The notes under the pieces were generated by a model that saw only the letters and a program-made list of their open reading frames with translations, was not told the DNA's origin and ran no database searches. 64,000 nt of DNA, from positions 21,072 to 85,071 of the forward strand of contig CAZYGG010000007.1 of assembly GCA_964647585.1 (NCBI GenBank), read 5' to 3'. The DNA is from CAJINA01 sp964647585 (GTDB taxonomy: Bacteria; Desulfobacterota; Desulfobacteria; Desulfobacterales; CAJINA01). Positions 32,818 through 41,468 of this stretch are shown piece by piece (within the stretch, counting starts at the first letter, position 1; each line of letters begins with the position of its first letter). A program made the translations under genes and the position numbers.

Positions 32818-32940
32818 ACTCCCCTCCCTTGACGGGAGGGGCCGGGGGAGGGTGAACCATCCGCATGCCCCGGTTATCGGTTACATCCGGGTAGCTCCAG
32901 CAGCACCCCCTCCCAACCTCCCCCGTCAAGGGGGAGGAGT
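32818..32940. repeat. paired ACTCC-CCTTGACGGG inverted repeat
   Basis: The left arm 32818-32854 and right arm 32904-32940 are inverted copies of one unit, and each arm itself contains a hairpin (CCCCTCCC-TTGAC-GGGAGGGG at 32821-32841). The loop is about 50 bases. It separates the transporter operon from the convergent radical SAM gene. Confidence 0.85.
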
Positions 32941-32995
32941 AGGACCGAGGTGTCGCGGAATAGTTTTTTCGAAATCGAAATGACCGCTATTCCCA

Positions 32996-33871
32996 CTACT
33001 GGTCCCCGATAAAAAACGGCCTGAAACTCCCTGTGTCCCGCTTCAGAGCCTCTTCAAGTTGAAGCAGCAGCGCCGGCTTTGCATCCGGCAGTTTCCCCTG
33101 CAGGTTGATATAATTTGTGTAGTGGTCGCTCGTCAGTTGCGATGAGACGGTCAGGTTTTCAACCAGGCGCAGTGTTTCCCGCAAAACGCCATGGGGGCCC
33201 GACATCTGAAAAGCCCCGGTCTGGACATCTTCCAGCAGCGGCGTGTTCACTTTGGGAACAAAGGTCCGCAACCGGATAAAGTCGGGATCGATGGCGTTCA
33301 GGACACGTGCGGTTTGGGCCGCATGTGAATCGGAGCGCTCTTTTCCACCGATACCGAGGATGACATAGACACTGAGCTGGATACCCGCAGCCATGACCCA
33401 TTTCCCGGCCGCAACCTGCTGTTGGGCACGGGTACCCTTTTTGATTTTTTTAAGGATCACGTCATCCCCGGTTTCCAAACCGACGTGAATGCGGGAAAGA
33501 CCGGCATCAAAGAGTTTTTTCAAATCATCCGGCCCCTTTTGATGGATAAACGGGGAGGAGCCGTACACGGTAATCCTTTCAAGGTGGGGAAAAGTTTCCC
33601 GCGCAAACCGGCAGACAGTACAGAGCGCATCGGTGGGCATGGCAATGGTGTTTCCCGCCGGCAAAAACAGGGTTTTAACCCCGGGGCCGTATACTTCCCG
33701 GGCGGCCTTTAAATCCGTTTTTATATCTTCAATCGGCCGGACTTTGAAACGAATGCCGTCCTTGTAGACCATGCAGAAGGTGCAGCGGTTGTGGGGACAG
33801 CCCACGGTGGCCTGAATGAGCAGAGAGTCCGCTTCACTGGGGGGGCGGTAAATGGGTCCTTCGTAACGCAT
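32996..33871 (-). CDS. radical SAM protein, CX4CX2C type
   Basis: A 291-residue radical S-adenosylmethionine enzyme. The cluster-binding cysteines read GCPHNRCTFC, spaced CX4CX2C instead of the usual CX3CX2C. The TIM-barrel continues with VYGSSPFIHQKG, LSRIHVGLETGDD, and a SAM-site IQLSVYVILGIGGKE. The reaction is unknown; proteins of this type are mostly annotated only as radical SAM. It is encoded 18 bases after a hotdog thioesterase on the same strand. A second, longer protein of the same type is encoded at 42814-43971, so this genome has at least two paralogues. Confidence 0.85.
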   Translation of the reverse strand: MRYEGPIYRPPSEADSLLIQATVGCPHNRCTFCMVYKDGIRFKVRPIEDIKTDLKAAREVYGPGVKTLFLPAGNTIAMPTDALCTVCRFARETFPHLERITVYGSSPFIHQKGPDDLKKLFDAGLSRIHVGLETGDDVILKKIKKGTRAQQQVAAGKWVMAAGIQLSVYVILGIGGKERSDSHAAQTARVLNAIDPDFIRLRTFVPKVNTPLLEDVQTGAFQMSGPHGVLRETLRLVENLTVSSQLTSDHYTNYINLQGKLPDAKPALLLQLEEALKRDTGSFRPFFIGDQ

Positions 33872-33889
33872 AGCGCATCTGTCAGGAGA

Positions 33890-34309
33890 TCAACCCTGCG
33901 TTTTTTCTTTTAAGGCCTGGGTAAATTTATCTGCGTCGATGACAAAGCGTTCGTGGGTCCCCTTGCCAATCAGGCCAGCCTCGTCACGCGCTTCCACCGC
34001 AAACACCAGCCGCTTGCGATCAACTTCCGTCAGCTTGACGGTGGCGCTCACTTCCATACCGGGCGGGGTGGCCGCCGTGTGGCTGATGTTCACCTTGGTT
34101 CCCACGGTTTGCTCCTGCGGCCAGTCGATGTGCGGGTTTATCGCCTGGATACACACCCACTCGATAAAACCAACCATGAATCCGGTGGCGAATACTTTGG
34201 GCATCACTTCAAATTCCGGCGCCTCCGGGTAAAGGGCTGGAACCGTTTTTGATTCGGGCAGTCGAAAGGTAAAGGTATGTTCAATACCAGCTTGTAAGGT
34301 CTCTTTCAT
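33890..34309 (-). CDS. hotdog-fold thioesterase, fluoroacetyl-CoA-thioesterase-like
   Basis: A 139-residue single hotdog domain. MPKVFATGFMVGFIEWVCIQAI, followed by VGTKVNISHTAATPPGMEVSATVKLTEVDRKRLVF and GKGTHERFVID, matches the FlK-like thioesterase group, in which a Thr/Ser-Glu-His set acts on small acyl-CoAs. The ATG at 34309 has AAGGAG upstream; an earlier in-frame start would add 18 residues without a ribosome site. It probably acts as a housekeeping acyl-CoA hydrolase; the substrate is unknown. It lies just upstream of the radical SAM gene on the same strand. Confidence 0.8.
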   Translation of the reverse strand: MKETLQAGIEHTFTFRLPESKTVPALYPEAPEFEVMPKVFATGFMVGFIEWVCIQAINPHIDWPQEQTVGTKVNISHTAATPPGMEVSATVKLTEVDRKRLVFAVEARDEAGLIGKGTHERFVIDADKFTQALKEKTQG

Positions 34310-34551
34310 GGCATCTCCTTTGATGGGTGTTCGGTCCTCAACGGGCTTAATGGTCGCTGCCACCCGATCATCAGGTGAGGATCCTGGCGCACTTCGGGAA
34401 GTTTATGCCAACCTCCCGACCCCGGCAATAGAAAAATGTCTGCCTGCTCGAATGCAGGTATAACGTCTACCGCAAAGAAAAATAAGCTTGAATGGGGGTA
34501 TGTCACCGGCAGTACGAAGAGGCTCAGCGCCCGCACTGCCGACCGGCAGGT

Positions 34552-35100
34552 TTAACCTAAAACGCAGTTCACCAGTTGCTCGCGAACAATTTCGAAAACA
34601 TCTCCAAATCGCAGGACGCCGGTGACCTCATCGCCTTTTCTGACAATCAACGGTTGATGGACACCCATGACATAATAGTTCATTGCTGTTTCCAGGCTGT
34701 CGTCTTCTTGCAGGTATTCAGATTTTTCGGGAATATGCATGGCCTCGGCAACCGTGACCTTGCCGCCCCGTTCACACACGCTCTCCACAGGTTCCAGCCA
34801 AAGTTTGAAATCTTTGACAGCGTTCTGCACAAAGGCATCGGTCAGGGTTTGCTGCCGCTCTTCCTCTTTCTTCGTTTTCCGATAATTGGGTTCCAGGGCT
34901 CGGAAAATATCGATCATGGTGACTTTGCCGACAAAACGTCCGTTCTCATCGACGACAATGGCATCCCGGTGGGCATGCCCCTGTTCGGCGACCCGTCTTT
35001 CCTCGATAGCCCGCAGCACTTCCGTCAGGTTGTCACCTTTACGGACGGTCACATAATTTGCAATCGGAATCATGATCTCTTTTACCAGAATGTCTTTCAC
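34552..35100 (-). CDS. CBS-domain protein
   Basis: A 182-residue protein made of a CBS pair: the first repeat covers about residues 5-70 (VKEIMIPIANYVTVRKGDNLTEVLRAIEERRV, DAIVVDENGRFVGKVTMIDIFRAL), the second about 115-180 (TVAEAMHIPEKSEYLQEDDSLETAM, PLIVRKGDEVTGVLRFGDVFEIV). CBS pairs bind adenine nucleotides and regulate partners. No catalytic domain is attached. I favour the GTG at 35100, which has GAGGTG at proper spacing, over the ATG at 35115. No partner gene adjoins. Confidence 0.85.
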   Translation of the reverse strand: MKDILVKEIMIPIANYVTVRKGDNLTEVLRAIEERRVAEQGHAHRDAIVVDENGRFVGKVTMIDIFRALEPNYRKTKKEEERQQTLTDAFVQNAVKDFKLWLEPVESVCERGGKVTVAEAMHIPEKSEYLQEDDSLETAMNYYVMGVHQPLIVRKGDEVTGVLRFGDVFEIVREQLVNCVLG

Positions 35101-35513
35101 GTCATCACCTCGCATGGCTATGAATTGGCATTGGCATTAATGTACAGCAACCACTTAACAATCGATGCTTTATATCAAAATTTATAAAAAAGATAAACCT
35201 CATCATGCAGGAACCGGGGCGACAGCCGGGTTGTTTCATAACTTATTGATTTTGAATACAAACAGACCAAATAATCCTATCGGCTAAACGAAAAAGGCAT
35301 TACAGAATCAAACTATAGCAATTTCCAAAAATATGTTCCGCTTGGTCTAACCTGTCATTCTGAGGAGTGAAACCAGGCTTCGCTGTAAGCTACGCCCGGC
35401 AGGCGACGAAGAATCCCTTACAATGAAAGATTACCTTGGCATGCGGGGGACTCTTCGCTGCGCTCAGAGTGACACAATAACGGAACGTATTTATAAAAGG
35501 CGAACCGGTTGCT
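35101..35513. other. intergenic region before the intron
   Basis: About 400 bases with no supportable gene. It contains a dispersed repeat at 35352-35474; the rest is AT-rich and featureless to me. Confidence 0.4.
35352..35474. repeat. CTGTCATTCTGAGGAGTGAAA-type dispersed repeat, copy 1
   Basis: Starts CTGTCATTCTGAGGAG and ends CTCTTCGCTGCGCTCAGAGTG. The same unit, inverted and without the inner bases, lies at 57749-57841. It flanks the 3' side of the group II intron. Confidence 0.85.
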
Positions 35514-36211
35514 ATCGAGTAGGGGGAGGCCTCTCGGCCTCCCTCTCTCACACCACCGGGCATACGGTTCACGTACCACGGCGGTTCTCTGTGTTAAGAC
35601 TATTCCAAGCATATCCAGCGATAATAGCGCACTGAGATGATTCGACCTTACGCTCGACCCCCTGTATAGGCTCGTGGACAGGATTATCCCCTGCCAATGG
35701 GTGCCTTGACACACTCTTACGGCCCTCTTCCGGGTTCCGCCCGGTACCTGCCGAAAAAGCGCCCCGCATCTCAGCACGGCCTTCTGCATCTGCGGTCACT
35801 CGCACAGCTAAAGCTCCTGTCCTTAACACAAAGTTCGGCCCTTCACCCGGGGTCGTCCGGGTTACTATGGCCTCGGCTGACTTCTCACGGCACTTCCCGC
35901 CGCCTCGCGACGACGGTAGCACTGTCGGCCTGCCATGAGACCTCCCCGGGTAATGCGCACCCACCTTCGCGCTTATGCCCGCCGCATTTACGCACATGCC
36001 TTCCGGTCAGGTATCGGACTTTAGAGATATTGGCCTCCTCATCCGACATGTACGCCTCATATGCGGTTCCTGTTCGTCGGGCCAGCGCTTTGCCTTCAGC
36101 TTCCTTCCCACCTCACCTCGCGATGACGCAGTTGCCGTTCAGCTAACACTTCCCCCTGACGGGTGTGTAGAGGACTTGCACCTCCAAGTGAGTGCGCCCT
36201 GCCGGGCGCAC
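35514..36211 (-). mobile_element. group II intron with most of its reverse-transcriptase gene deleted
   Basis: Read on the minus strand it begins GTGCGCCCGGCAGGGCGCAC, the usual 5' end and first stem, and ends near CCCTACTCGAT, a common 3' end. A domain-V-like hairpin (about 35560-35600; AACCGCCGTGG... paired to CCGGTGGTGTG) lies before the end, as expected. The region around 35660-35790 encodes about 35 residues resembling the start of the intron reverse transcriptase (MQKAVLRCGALFRQVPGG), then the rest is lost. Full introns of this type are near 1.9 kb; this one is about 700 bases, so it can move only with a protein supplied elsewhere. It is inserted two bases beyond the U-tract of the pyruvate:ferredoxin oxidoreductase terminator. 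Confidence 0.8.
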
Positions 36212-36212
36212 C

Positions 36213-36245
36213 AAAAAAAAGGAGCCGGTACGGACCGGCTCCTTT
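36213..36245 (-). terminator. Rho-independent terminator of the pyruvate:ferredoxin oxidoreductase gene
   Basis: AAAGGAGCCGGT and ACCGGCTCCTTT form a perfect 12-pair stem with a 4-base loop, followed on the minus strand by eight U. It lies 34 bases after the stop codon. Confidence 0.95.
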
Positions 36246-36278
36246 ACAGTTTCAATGGCTATGACCGCAGGTTACGGG

Positions 36279-39200
36279 TTACGCATCCTGGGGCTCTTCC
36301 TCCCGTCCGGCCATCTTGGCCAGCTTCGTGTACCTTTCGGCAAATTCGACTTCCAGGCGATCATGCAGGACTTTCGCCTCTTCCGGGAACAGGCTTTCCA
36401 GGGCCGCATAGCGTACCTCGCCGCGTAAGAATTCACGCAGGTCCGCGCTGGGCGCCTTGGAATCCAGGACAAACGGGTTCTTACCTTCTTTGGCCAGCAA
36501 CGGGTTAAACCGGTAAAGCGGCCAGTAGCCGCTCTCAACGGCCAGCTTGGTCTCTTCCTGGGTCTTGCCCATCCCCTTTTTGATACCGTGGTTGATGCAG
36601 GGCGAGTAAGCCATGATCAAGGACGGGCCGTCGTAGCTTTCCGCCTCGGTCAGGGCCTTCATCAACTGCTGCTTATTGGCCCCCATACCGACATTGGCAA
36701 CATACACATAACCGTAGGTCATGGCCATGCCGCCCAGGTCCTTCTTGCCGGTCTTTTTACCGGAAGCCGCGAACTTGGCTATGGAGCCGGTGGGGGTTGC
36801 TTTGGACGACTGCCCACCGGTATTGGAGTACACTTCCGTGTCGTACACCATGATGTTGATATCCTCGCCGGTGGCCATCACGTGGTCAAGGCCGCCGAAG
36901 GAAATATCGTAGGCGCTGCCGTCACCCAGAAAAATCCAGTAGGACTTTTTGGTAAACAGCCGGCTGTTGGCGTTAATTTCCGCCAGCAACGAATTGTCGG
37001 TCATCTCCGGCAGCAGCTGCTTGAGGATGTCACCATATTTCCGGGAGCCTTCCGGATCCTTGGCATTATCCAGCCAACCGGACAGGGCATCTTTCACTTC
37101 CGTGCTGATGTCAGTATCCAGGGCTTCTTTGGCCAGGTCGGCCAGCCGGCTTCTTTGCTGCAATTCACCCAGGAACATCCCGTAGGTGAATTCCGCCGGA
37201 TCCTCGAACAGGGAGTTACCCCAGGTGGGACCAAAGCCGTCCTTGTTTACACAATAAGGTATTGAGGGTGCGCTGCCGCCCCAGATGGAGGAGCAACCGG
37301 TGGCATTGCCGATGACCATTCTCTCGCCGAATAGCTGGGTAATCAGTTTGGCATAAGGGGTCTCACCGCAGCCGGAACAGGCACCGGAGAACTCAAGCAG
37401 CGGCTGGCAGAACTGGCTGCCTTTTACACTGGTCCGCTTAACCAGGTTATCCCTGACCGGCAGGCTGGAAAAATATTTCTGGCAGGGCACCTGGGTTTCA
37501 AGCTGGGTTTCAATGGGCTTCATCACCAGGGCAGGTTTTTTGGCCGGGCAGATATCGGCGCAGTTGCCGCAGCCCATACAGTCTTCCGTGAACACCTGAA
37601 TCCTGAACTTATACTCTTTCAGTTCTTTGCCCAGGGCCTTTTTCGCTTCAAAACCCGCAGGGGCGGCGTCCAGTTCCGCATCGGTCACCAGCACCGGGCG
37701 AATGGCCGCATGGGGGCAAACCATGGCACACTGGTTGCACTGGATACAATTGTCAATATCCCATTCCGGCACATTGATGGCCACACCGCGCTTTTCATAC
37801 TGGGTGGTGCCCACCGGGAAGAGGCCATCCACCGAAAACGAACTCACCGGCAGCTTGTCCCCCTGGGCCGCAACCATGGGGTTCATGACATTTTTCACGA
37901 ATTCGGGGAGGTCTTCATCACCCGCAGCATCCCCGGCCGCATCCGCCCAACTGGCCGGATACTCAACCTGCACCAGGTTTTCAAGGGTGTGGTCAACTGC
38001 ATCCCAGTTCATCTGGACAATCTTGTCACCCTTTCTCCGGAACAGCTTGTCAATCTGGCCTTTCAGGTAGCCGATGGCTTCATCCACCGGGATCACATTG
38101 GCCAGTTTGAAAAAAGCGGTCTGCATGATCATGTTGATCCGACCGCCCAGACCGACTTCACCGGCAATCTTCACCGCGTCGATATTATAGAATTTAAGCT
38201 TTCTGGCGGCGATGGTTCGTTTCATGGCTGCCGGCAGACGCTTTTCCATCTTCTCCATGGACCACTTGCTGTTCATGACAAAAGTGCCGCCGTCTTTTAT
38301 CCCTTCAAGGACGTCATAAATGTCCACATAACTGGACTTGTGGCAGGCAATGTAGTCAGCCGCGTCAATACAGTAGGTGGACTGGATCGGCGTTTTACCA
38401 AACCGCAGGTGTGAAATGGTCACCCCGCCTGATTTTTTGGAGTCATAAGCAAAGTAGGCCTGGGCGTACATATCGGTATTGTCCCCGATAATTTTGATGG
38501 CGCTCTTGTTGGCGCCCACGGTTCCGTCCGCTCCCAGACCCCAGAATTTGCACTGGACCGTCCCTTCGGGGGCCACATCGAATCCTGGCGTAACCGGCAG
38601 AGAGGTGTTGGTCACGTCATCTTCAATGCCCACCGTGAAATGATTTCTCGGATCGGCCGCCTGCATATTGTCGAAAACCGCCTTGACCATGGCCGGGGTG
38701 AACTCCTTGGATCCCAGGCCATAGCGCCCGCCCAGGATTTTCGGGGTCACACCTTTTTCCATGCAGGCCGTGCACATATCGAGATAAAGCGGATCTCCCA
38801 GAGCACCCGGCTCCTTGGTCCGGTCAAGGACGGTGAGAATCTTGGCCGATGCCGGCATGACTTCAAAGAGATACTCGGGCGCGAAGGGCCGGTACAGCCG
38901 GACTTTCACCAGGCCGATTTTCTCTCCGGCGGCCACCAGGCTGTTGACAACCTCTTCGATGGTTTCACAGGCACTGCCCATGGCAACAATGACATTCTCG
39001 GCATCGGACGCACCCACATAATCAAAGGGTTTGTACGGACGCCCGGTGAGGTCACCGACCTTTTGCATATATTCGGCCACGATGGCCGGTGTTTTCAAGT
39101 AGTAGGAATTGGCCGCTTCACGACCCTGGAAATAGATATCCGGGTTCTGGGCGGTCCCTCTAAGCTCAGGCCGCTCCGGGTTGGTGCCTCTCTCGCGGAA

Positions 39201-39806
39201 GGCCCGGACCGCATCCATGTTGGTCAGCTTGGCCATATCCTCGTAATCGATCATCTCTATTTTCTGGATCTCGTGACTGGTCCGGAAACCGTCCATGAAA
39301 TGCAGAAACGGAACACTGGCTTCGATAGCGGCAAGATGGGCAATCAGAGCCATATCCTGGGCTTCCTGGACGGACGAAGAGGCCAGCAGGCCGAAACCGG
39401 TCTGGCGCACCGCCATGACATCCTGGTGATCGCCAAAGATGCTCAGGGCATGGGCCGCAATGGCCCGGGCAGTGACGTGTAGTACCCCGGGGAGCAGTTC
39501 ACCGCTCATCTTGTACATGTTCGGGATCATCAGCAACAGCCCCTGGGATGCCGTAAAGGTCGAGGTCAGGGCCCCGGCAGCCAGGGCGCCGTGTACGGAA
39601 GCAGATGCGCCGGCCTCACTCTGCAGCTGACGTACCAGCAACTGCTGCCCGAAAATATTTTTGAGGCCATCCGCCGCCCATTCATCCGCAATCTCCCCAA
39701 TCGGAGAGGACGGCGTAATGGGATAGATATTCGCCACATCACTCATGGCATACGCCACGTGCGCTGCCGCTGTGTTGCCATCAATGGTCTTCATCTTTTT
39801 TGCCAT
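36279..39806 (-). CDS. nifJ: pyruvate:ferredoxin (flavodoxin) oxidoreductase, single chain
   Basis: A 1175-residue enzyme converting pyruvate, CoA and oxidised ferredoxin into acetyl-CoA, CO2 and reduced ferredoxin. Domains in order: pyruvate-binding (VAYAMSDVANIYPITPSSPIGE), a second ThDP-family domain, the gamma domain (VQCKFWGLGADGTVGANKSAIK), two 4Fe-4S ferredoxin-type clusters (CIQCNQCAMVCP and CMGCGNCADICP), and the C-terminal ThDP domain with FSGACSGCGETPYAK and GDGSAYDISFGGLDH. Every motif is intact and the length is the normal 1170-1200. It is monocistronic with a strong terminator. It is the central entry to acetyl-CoA and low-potential electrons in anaerobes. Confidence 0.97.
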   Translation of the reverse strand: MAKKMKTIDGNTAAAHVAYAMSDVANIYPITPSSPIGEIADEWAADGLKNIFGQQLLVRQLQSEAGASASVHGALAAGALTSTFTASQGLLLMIPNMYKMSGELLPGVLHVTARAIAAHALSIFGDHQDVMAVRQTGFGLLASSSVQEAQDMALIAHLAAIEASVPFLHFMDGFRTSHEIQKIEMIDYEDMAKLTNMDAVRAFRERGTNPERPELRGTAQNPDIYFQGREAANSYYLKTPAIVAEYMQKVGDLTGRPYKPFDYVGASDAENVIVAMGSACETIEEVVNSLVAAGEKIGLVKVRLYRPFAPEYLFEVMPASAKILTVLDRTKEPGALGDPLYLDMCTACMEKGVTPKILGGRYGLGSKEFTPAMVKAVFDNMQAADPRNHFTVGIEDDVTNTSLPVTPGFDVAPEGTVQCKFWGLGADGTVGANKSAIKIIGDNTDMYAQAYFAYDSKKSGGVTISHLRFGKTPIQSTYCIDAADYIACHKSSYVDIYDVLEGIKDGGTFVMNSKWSMEKMEKRLPAAMKRTIAARKLKFYNIDAVKIAGEVGLGGRINMIMQTAFFKLANVIPVDEAIGYLKGQIDKLFRRKGDKIVQMNWDAVDHTLENLVQVEYPASWADAAGDAAGDEDLPEFVKNVMNPMVAAQGDKLPVSSFSVDGLFPVGTTQYEKRGVAINVPEWDIDNCIQCNQCAMVCPHAAIRPVLVTDAELDAAPAGFEAKKALGKELKEYKFRIQVFTEDCMGCGNCADICPAKKPALVMKPIETQLETQVPCQKYFSSLPVRDNLVKRTSVKGSQFCQPLLEFSGACSGCGETPYAKLITQLFGERMVIGNATGCSSIWGGSAPSIPYCVNKDGFGPTWGNSLFEDPAEFTYGMFLGELQQRSRLADLAKEALDTDISTEVKDALSGWLDNAKDPEGSRKYGDILKQLLPEMTDNSLLAEINANSRLFTKKSYWIFLGDGSAYDISFGGLDHVMATGEDINIMVYDTEVYSNTGGQSSKATPTGSIAKFAASGKKTGKKDLGGMAMTYGYVYVANVGMGANKQQLMKALTEAESYDGPSLIMAYSPCINHGIKKGMGKTQEETKLAVESGYWPLYRFNPLLAKEGKNPFVLDSKAPSADLREFLRGEVRYAALESLFPEEAKVLHDRLEVEFAERYTKLAKMAGREEEPQDA

Positions 39807-40022
39807 GGGATTGCTCCTTTGGATGTTTCCTGTAAACAGGCTGATTCTAAGTTTATATGGTCAAAGTTTAAATATTAGACATCCGGTCCGGCCCGTACGC
39901 CCAGCGGCCAAAAGAGTAGACTATTTAATAGCCAATTATATGTAAAGCAATACCTTTTTAAGTCCACTCTAAAAAATGAACCATTCAACATTCAATAGGA
40001 TGGCAATTAATCCCGGTAGCCC

Positions 40023-40904
40023 CTACGCCCCGTCAATCCCTGACTGTTCCCGGACGGTACGGGCGATGGCCGAAATATCTTCTTCCGCGTGCCCCCGGGC
40101 GATCAGCCCGGTTTCCGCCTGCTCGACAAAAGCAGCCACCGGAAGGGCAACCCCCAGTTCCCGGGCAACCTCCAGGGCGATACCCAGATCCTTACGGTGC
40201 AGTTCAACCTTAAACCCCAGGGGGTATTCATTTTGAATCATATTCCCGGAGCGATTGTCCATGGCCCACGAGCCGGCCGCGCCACCCCCCACCGCCTTGA
40301 CCACACTTTCCATATCGAGCCCGGCCTTCAGTCCCAGGGCGACACCTTCAGCGACGCTCCAGTAGGTTCCGGCCACCACAATCTGGTTGATGGCCTTGGT
40401 TAACTGCCCGGAGCCGATCGGTCCGATGTGCGCTATGGTTTTCCCCATGGCTTCGAGGACCGGTGTTGCCTCGGCAACATCACCGGAATCACCCCCGACC
40501 ATAATAGACAGGGTTCCCTGCTGGGCGCCTTCCGACCCCCCGGAAACCGGTGCGTCTAACATGCGGATCTCCTTTTCAGCCAGTGCAACCGCAATGTCTT
40601 TAGTGGCCGAAGGGCTGATGGTGGACATATCGATGACCAGGGAACCGGGTTGGGCGCCGTGGATCACACCGTTCTCGCCCAGAACAATTTTTTCCACATC
40701 CGGTGTATCACTGACACAGGTAATCGTAATCTCGGCCTCCCGGGCAGCCTCTGCCGGGGAGGCCGCACACCGCGCACCGGCTTTTTCAGCAGCGGTTTCC
40801 CTTTCCCGGGTGCGGTTATGTACGGTTACCTGGTGACCGGCCTGCATTAAATTCAAAGCCATGGGCAATCCCATGGTTCCCATCCCGATAAAGGCTATCT
40901 GCAT
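40023..40904 (-). CDS. NAD(P)-dependent beta-hydroxyacid dehydrogenase
   Basis: A 293-residue member of the 3-hydroxyisobutyrate / tartronate-semialdehyde reductase family. The Rossmann motif IAFIGMGTMGLPMALNL with NRTRER after the second strand favours NADPH. DAPVSGGSEGAQQGTLSIMVGG is the substrate loop and the catalytic lysine lies in GSGQLTKAINQIVVAGTYWSVAEG. The length is normal. Candidate reactions are reduction of tartronate semialdehyde, succinate semialdehyde or glyoxylate; the sequence does not decide. It is transcribed towards the oxidoreductase gene and follows a broken universal-stress gene. Confidence 0.88.
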   Translation of the reverse strand: MQIAFIGMGTMGLPMALNLMQAGHQVTVHNRTRERETAAEKAGARCAASPAEAAREAEITITCVSDTPDVEKIVLGENGVIHGAQPGSLVIDMSTISPSATKDIAVALAEKEIRMLDAPVSGGSEGAQQGTLSIMVGGDSGDVAEATPVLEAMGKTIAHIGPIGSGQLTKAINQIVVAGTYWSVAEGVALGLKAGLDMESVVKAVGGGAAGSWAMDNRSGNMIQNEYPLGFKVELHRKDLGIALEVARELGVALPVAAFVEQAETGLIARGHAEEDISAIARTVREQSGIDGA

Positions 40905-40958
40905 GCTTCCTCTCCTTATTTTTCAGGGGGTTTCCGGCAAGCGCAATCAATGTGCAGC

Positions 40959-41212
40959 CTACTCCTTTGGAAGACGTATGGTCAGCACCGGCAAATCACT
41001 TCGGCGCACAACCCGACGGGCTGTGCTTCCCATCAATGCGTCCGCCATAAACCCCTGCCCATGCGATCCCATTACAATCATGTCACTCTTCAGGGTTTCA
41101 GCCAGACGTAAAATTGTCTTGACCGGTGTTCCCTGTTCAACAACGACTTTCTCCACTATAAATTGTCCGAAAGATCGGTGGCATACAGGATGTTTTTTAT
41201 CTCCGGTATCAT
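40959..41212 (-). pseudogene. universal stress protein gene with internal deletion
   Basis: An AGGAGG-preceded ATG at 41212 starts a normal UspA N-terminus (IKNILYATDLSDN) that stops after about 18 codons at TAG. In another frame directly after it, the last 65 residues of a UspA protein are intact: TLKSDMIVMGSHGQGFMADALMGSTARRVVRRSDLPVLTIR, with the G-x2-G-x9-G(S/T) ATP loop. About 60-70 central residues are missing and the junction is out of frame, so this is a deletion pseudogene. Confidence 0.8.
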
Positions 41213-41468
41213 GTTTCCCTCCTGGGTCTGTTTCGTCAGTTGAAACGGGTTATGCCAAATAGTATAGCAACTGCATATTTACCGAAAAAGCAATGGAAAA
41301 ATAATGCGCAATGAACATTTCCCGCAGAATTTCAAAACTATTGCCGCTAAGTGGAATATGCACATTGAACCGGCAGAGCTTAATTCATACGCTTGTGATG
41401 CCGTTATCCGGAATCAGGTGCCGATCTCTGCTGTTGAAAAAAACCGGGGCCCCATGTAATATCGGCGC

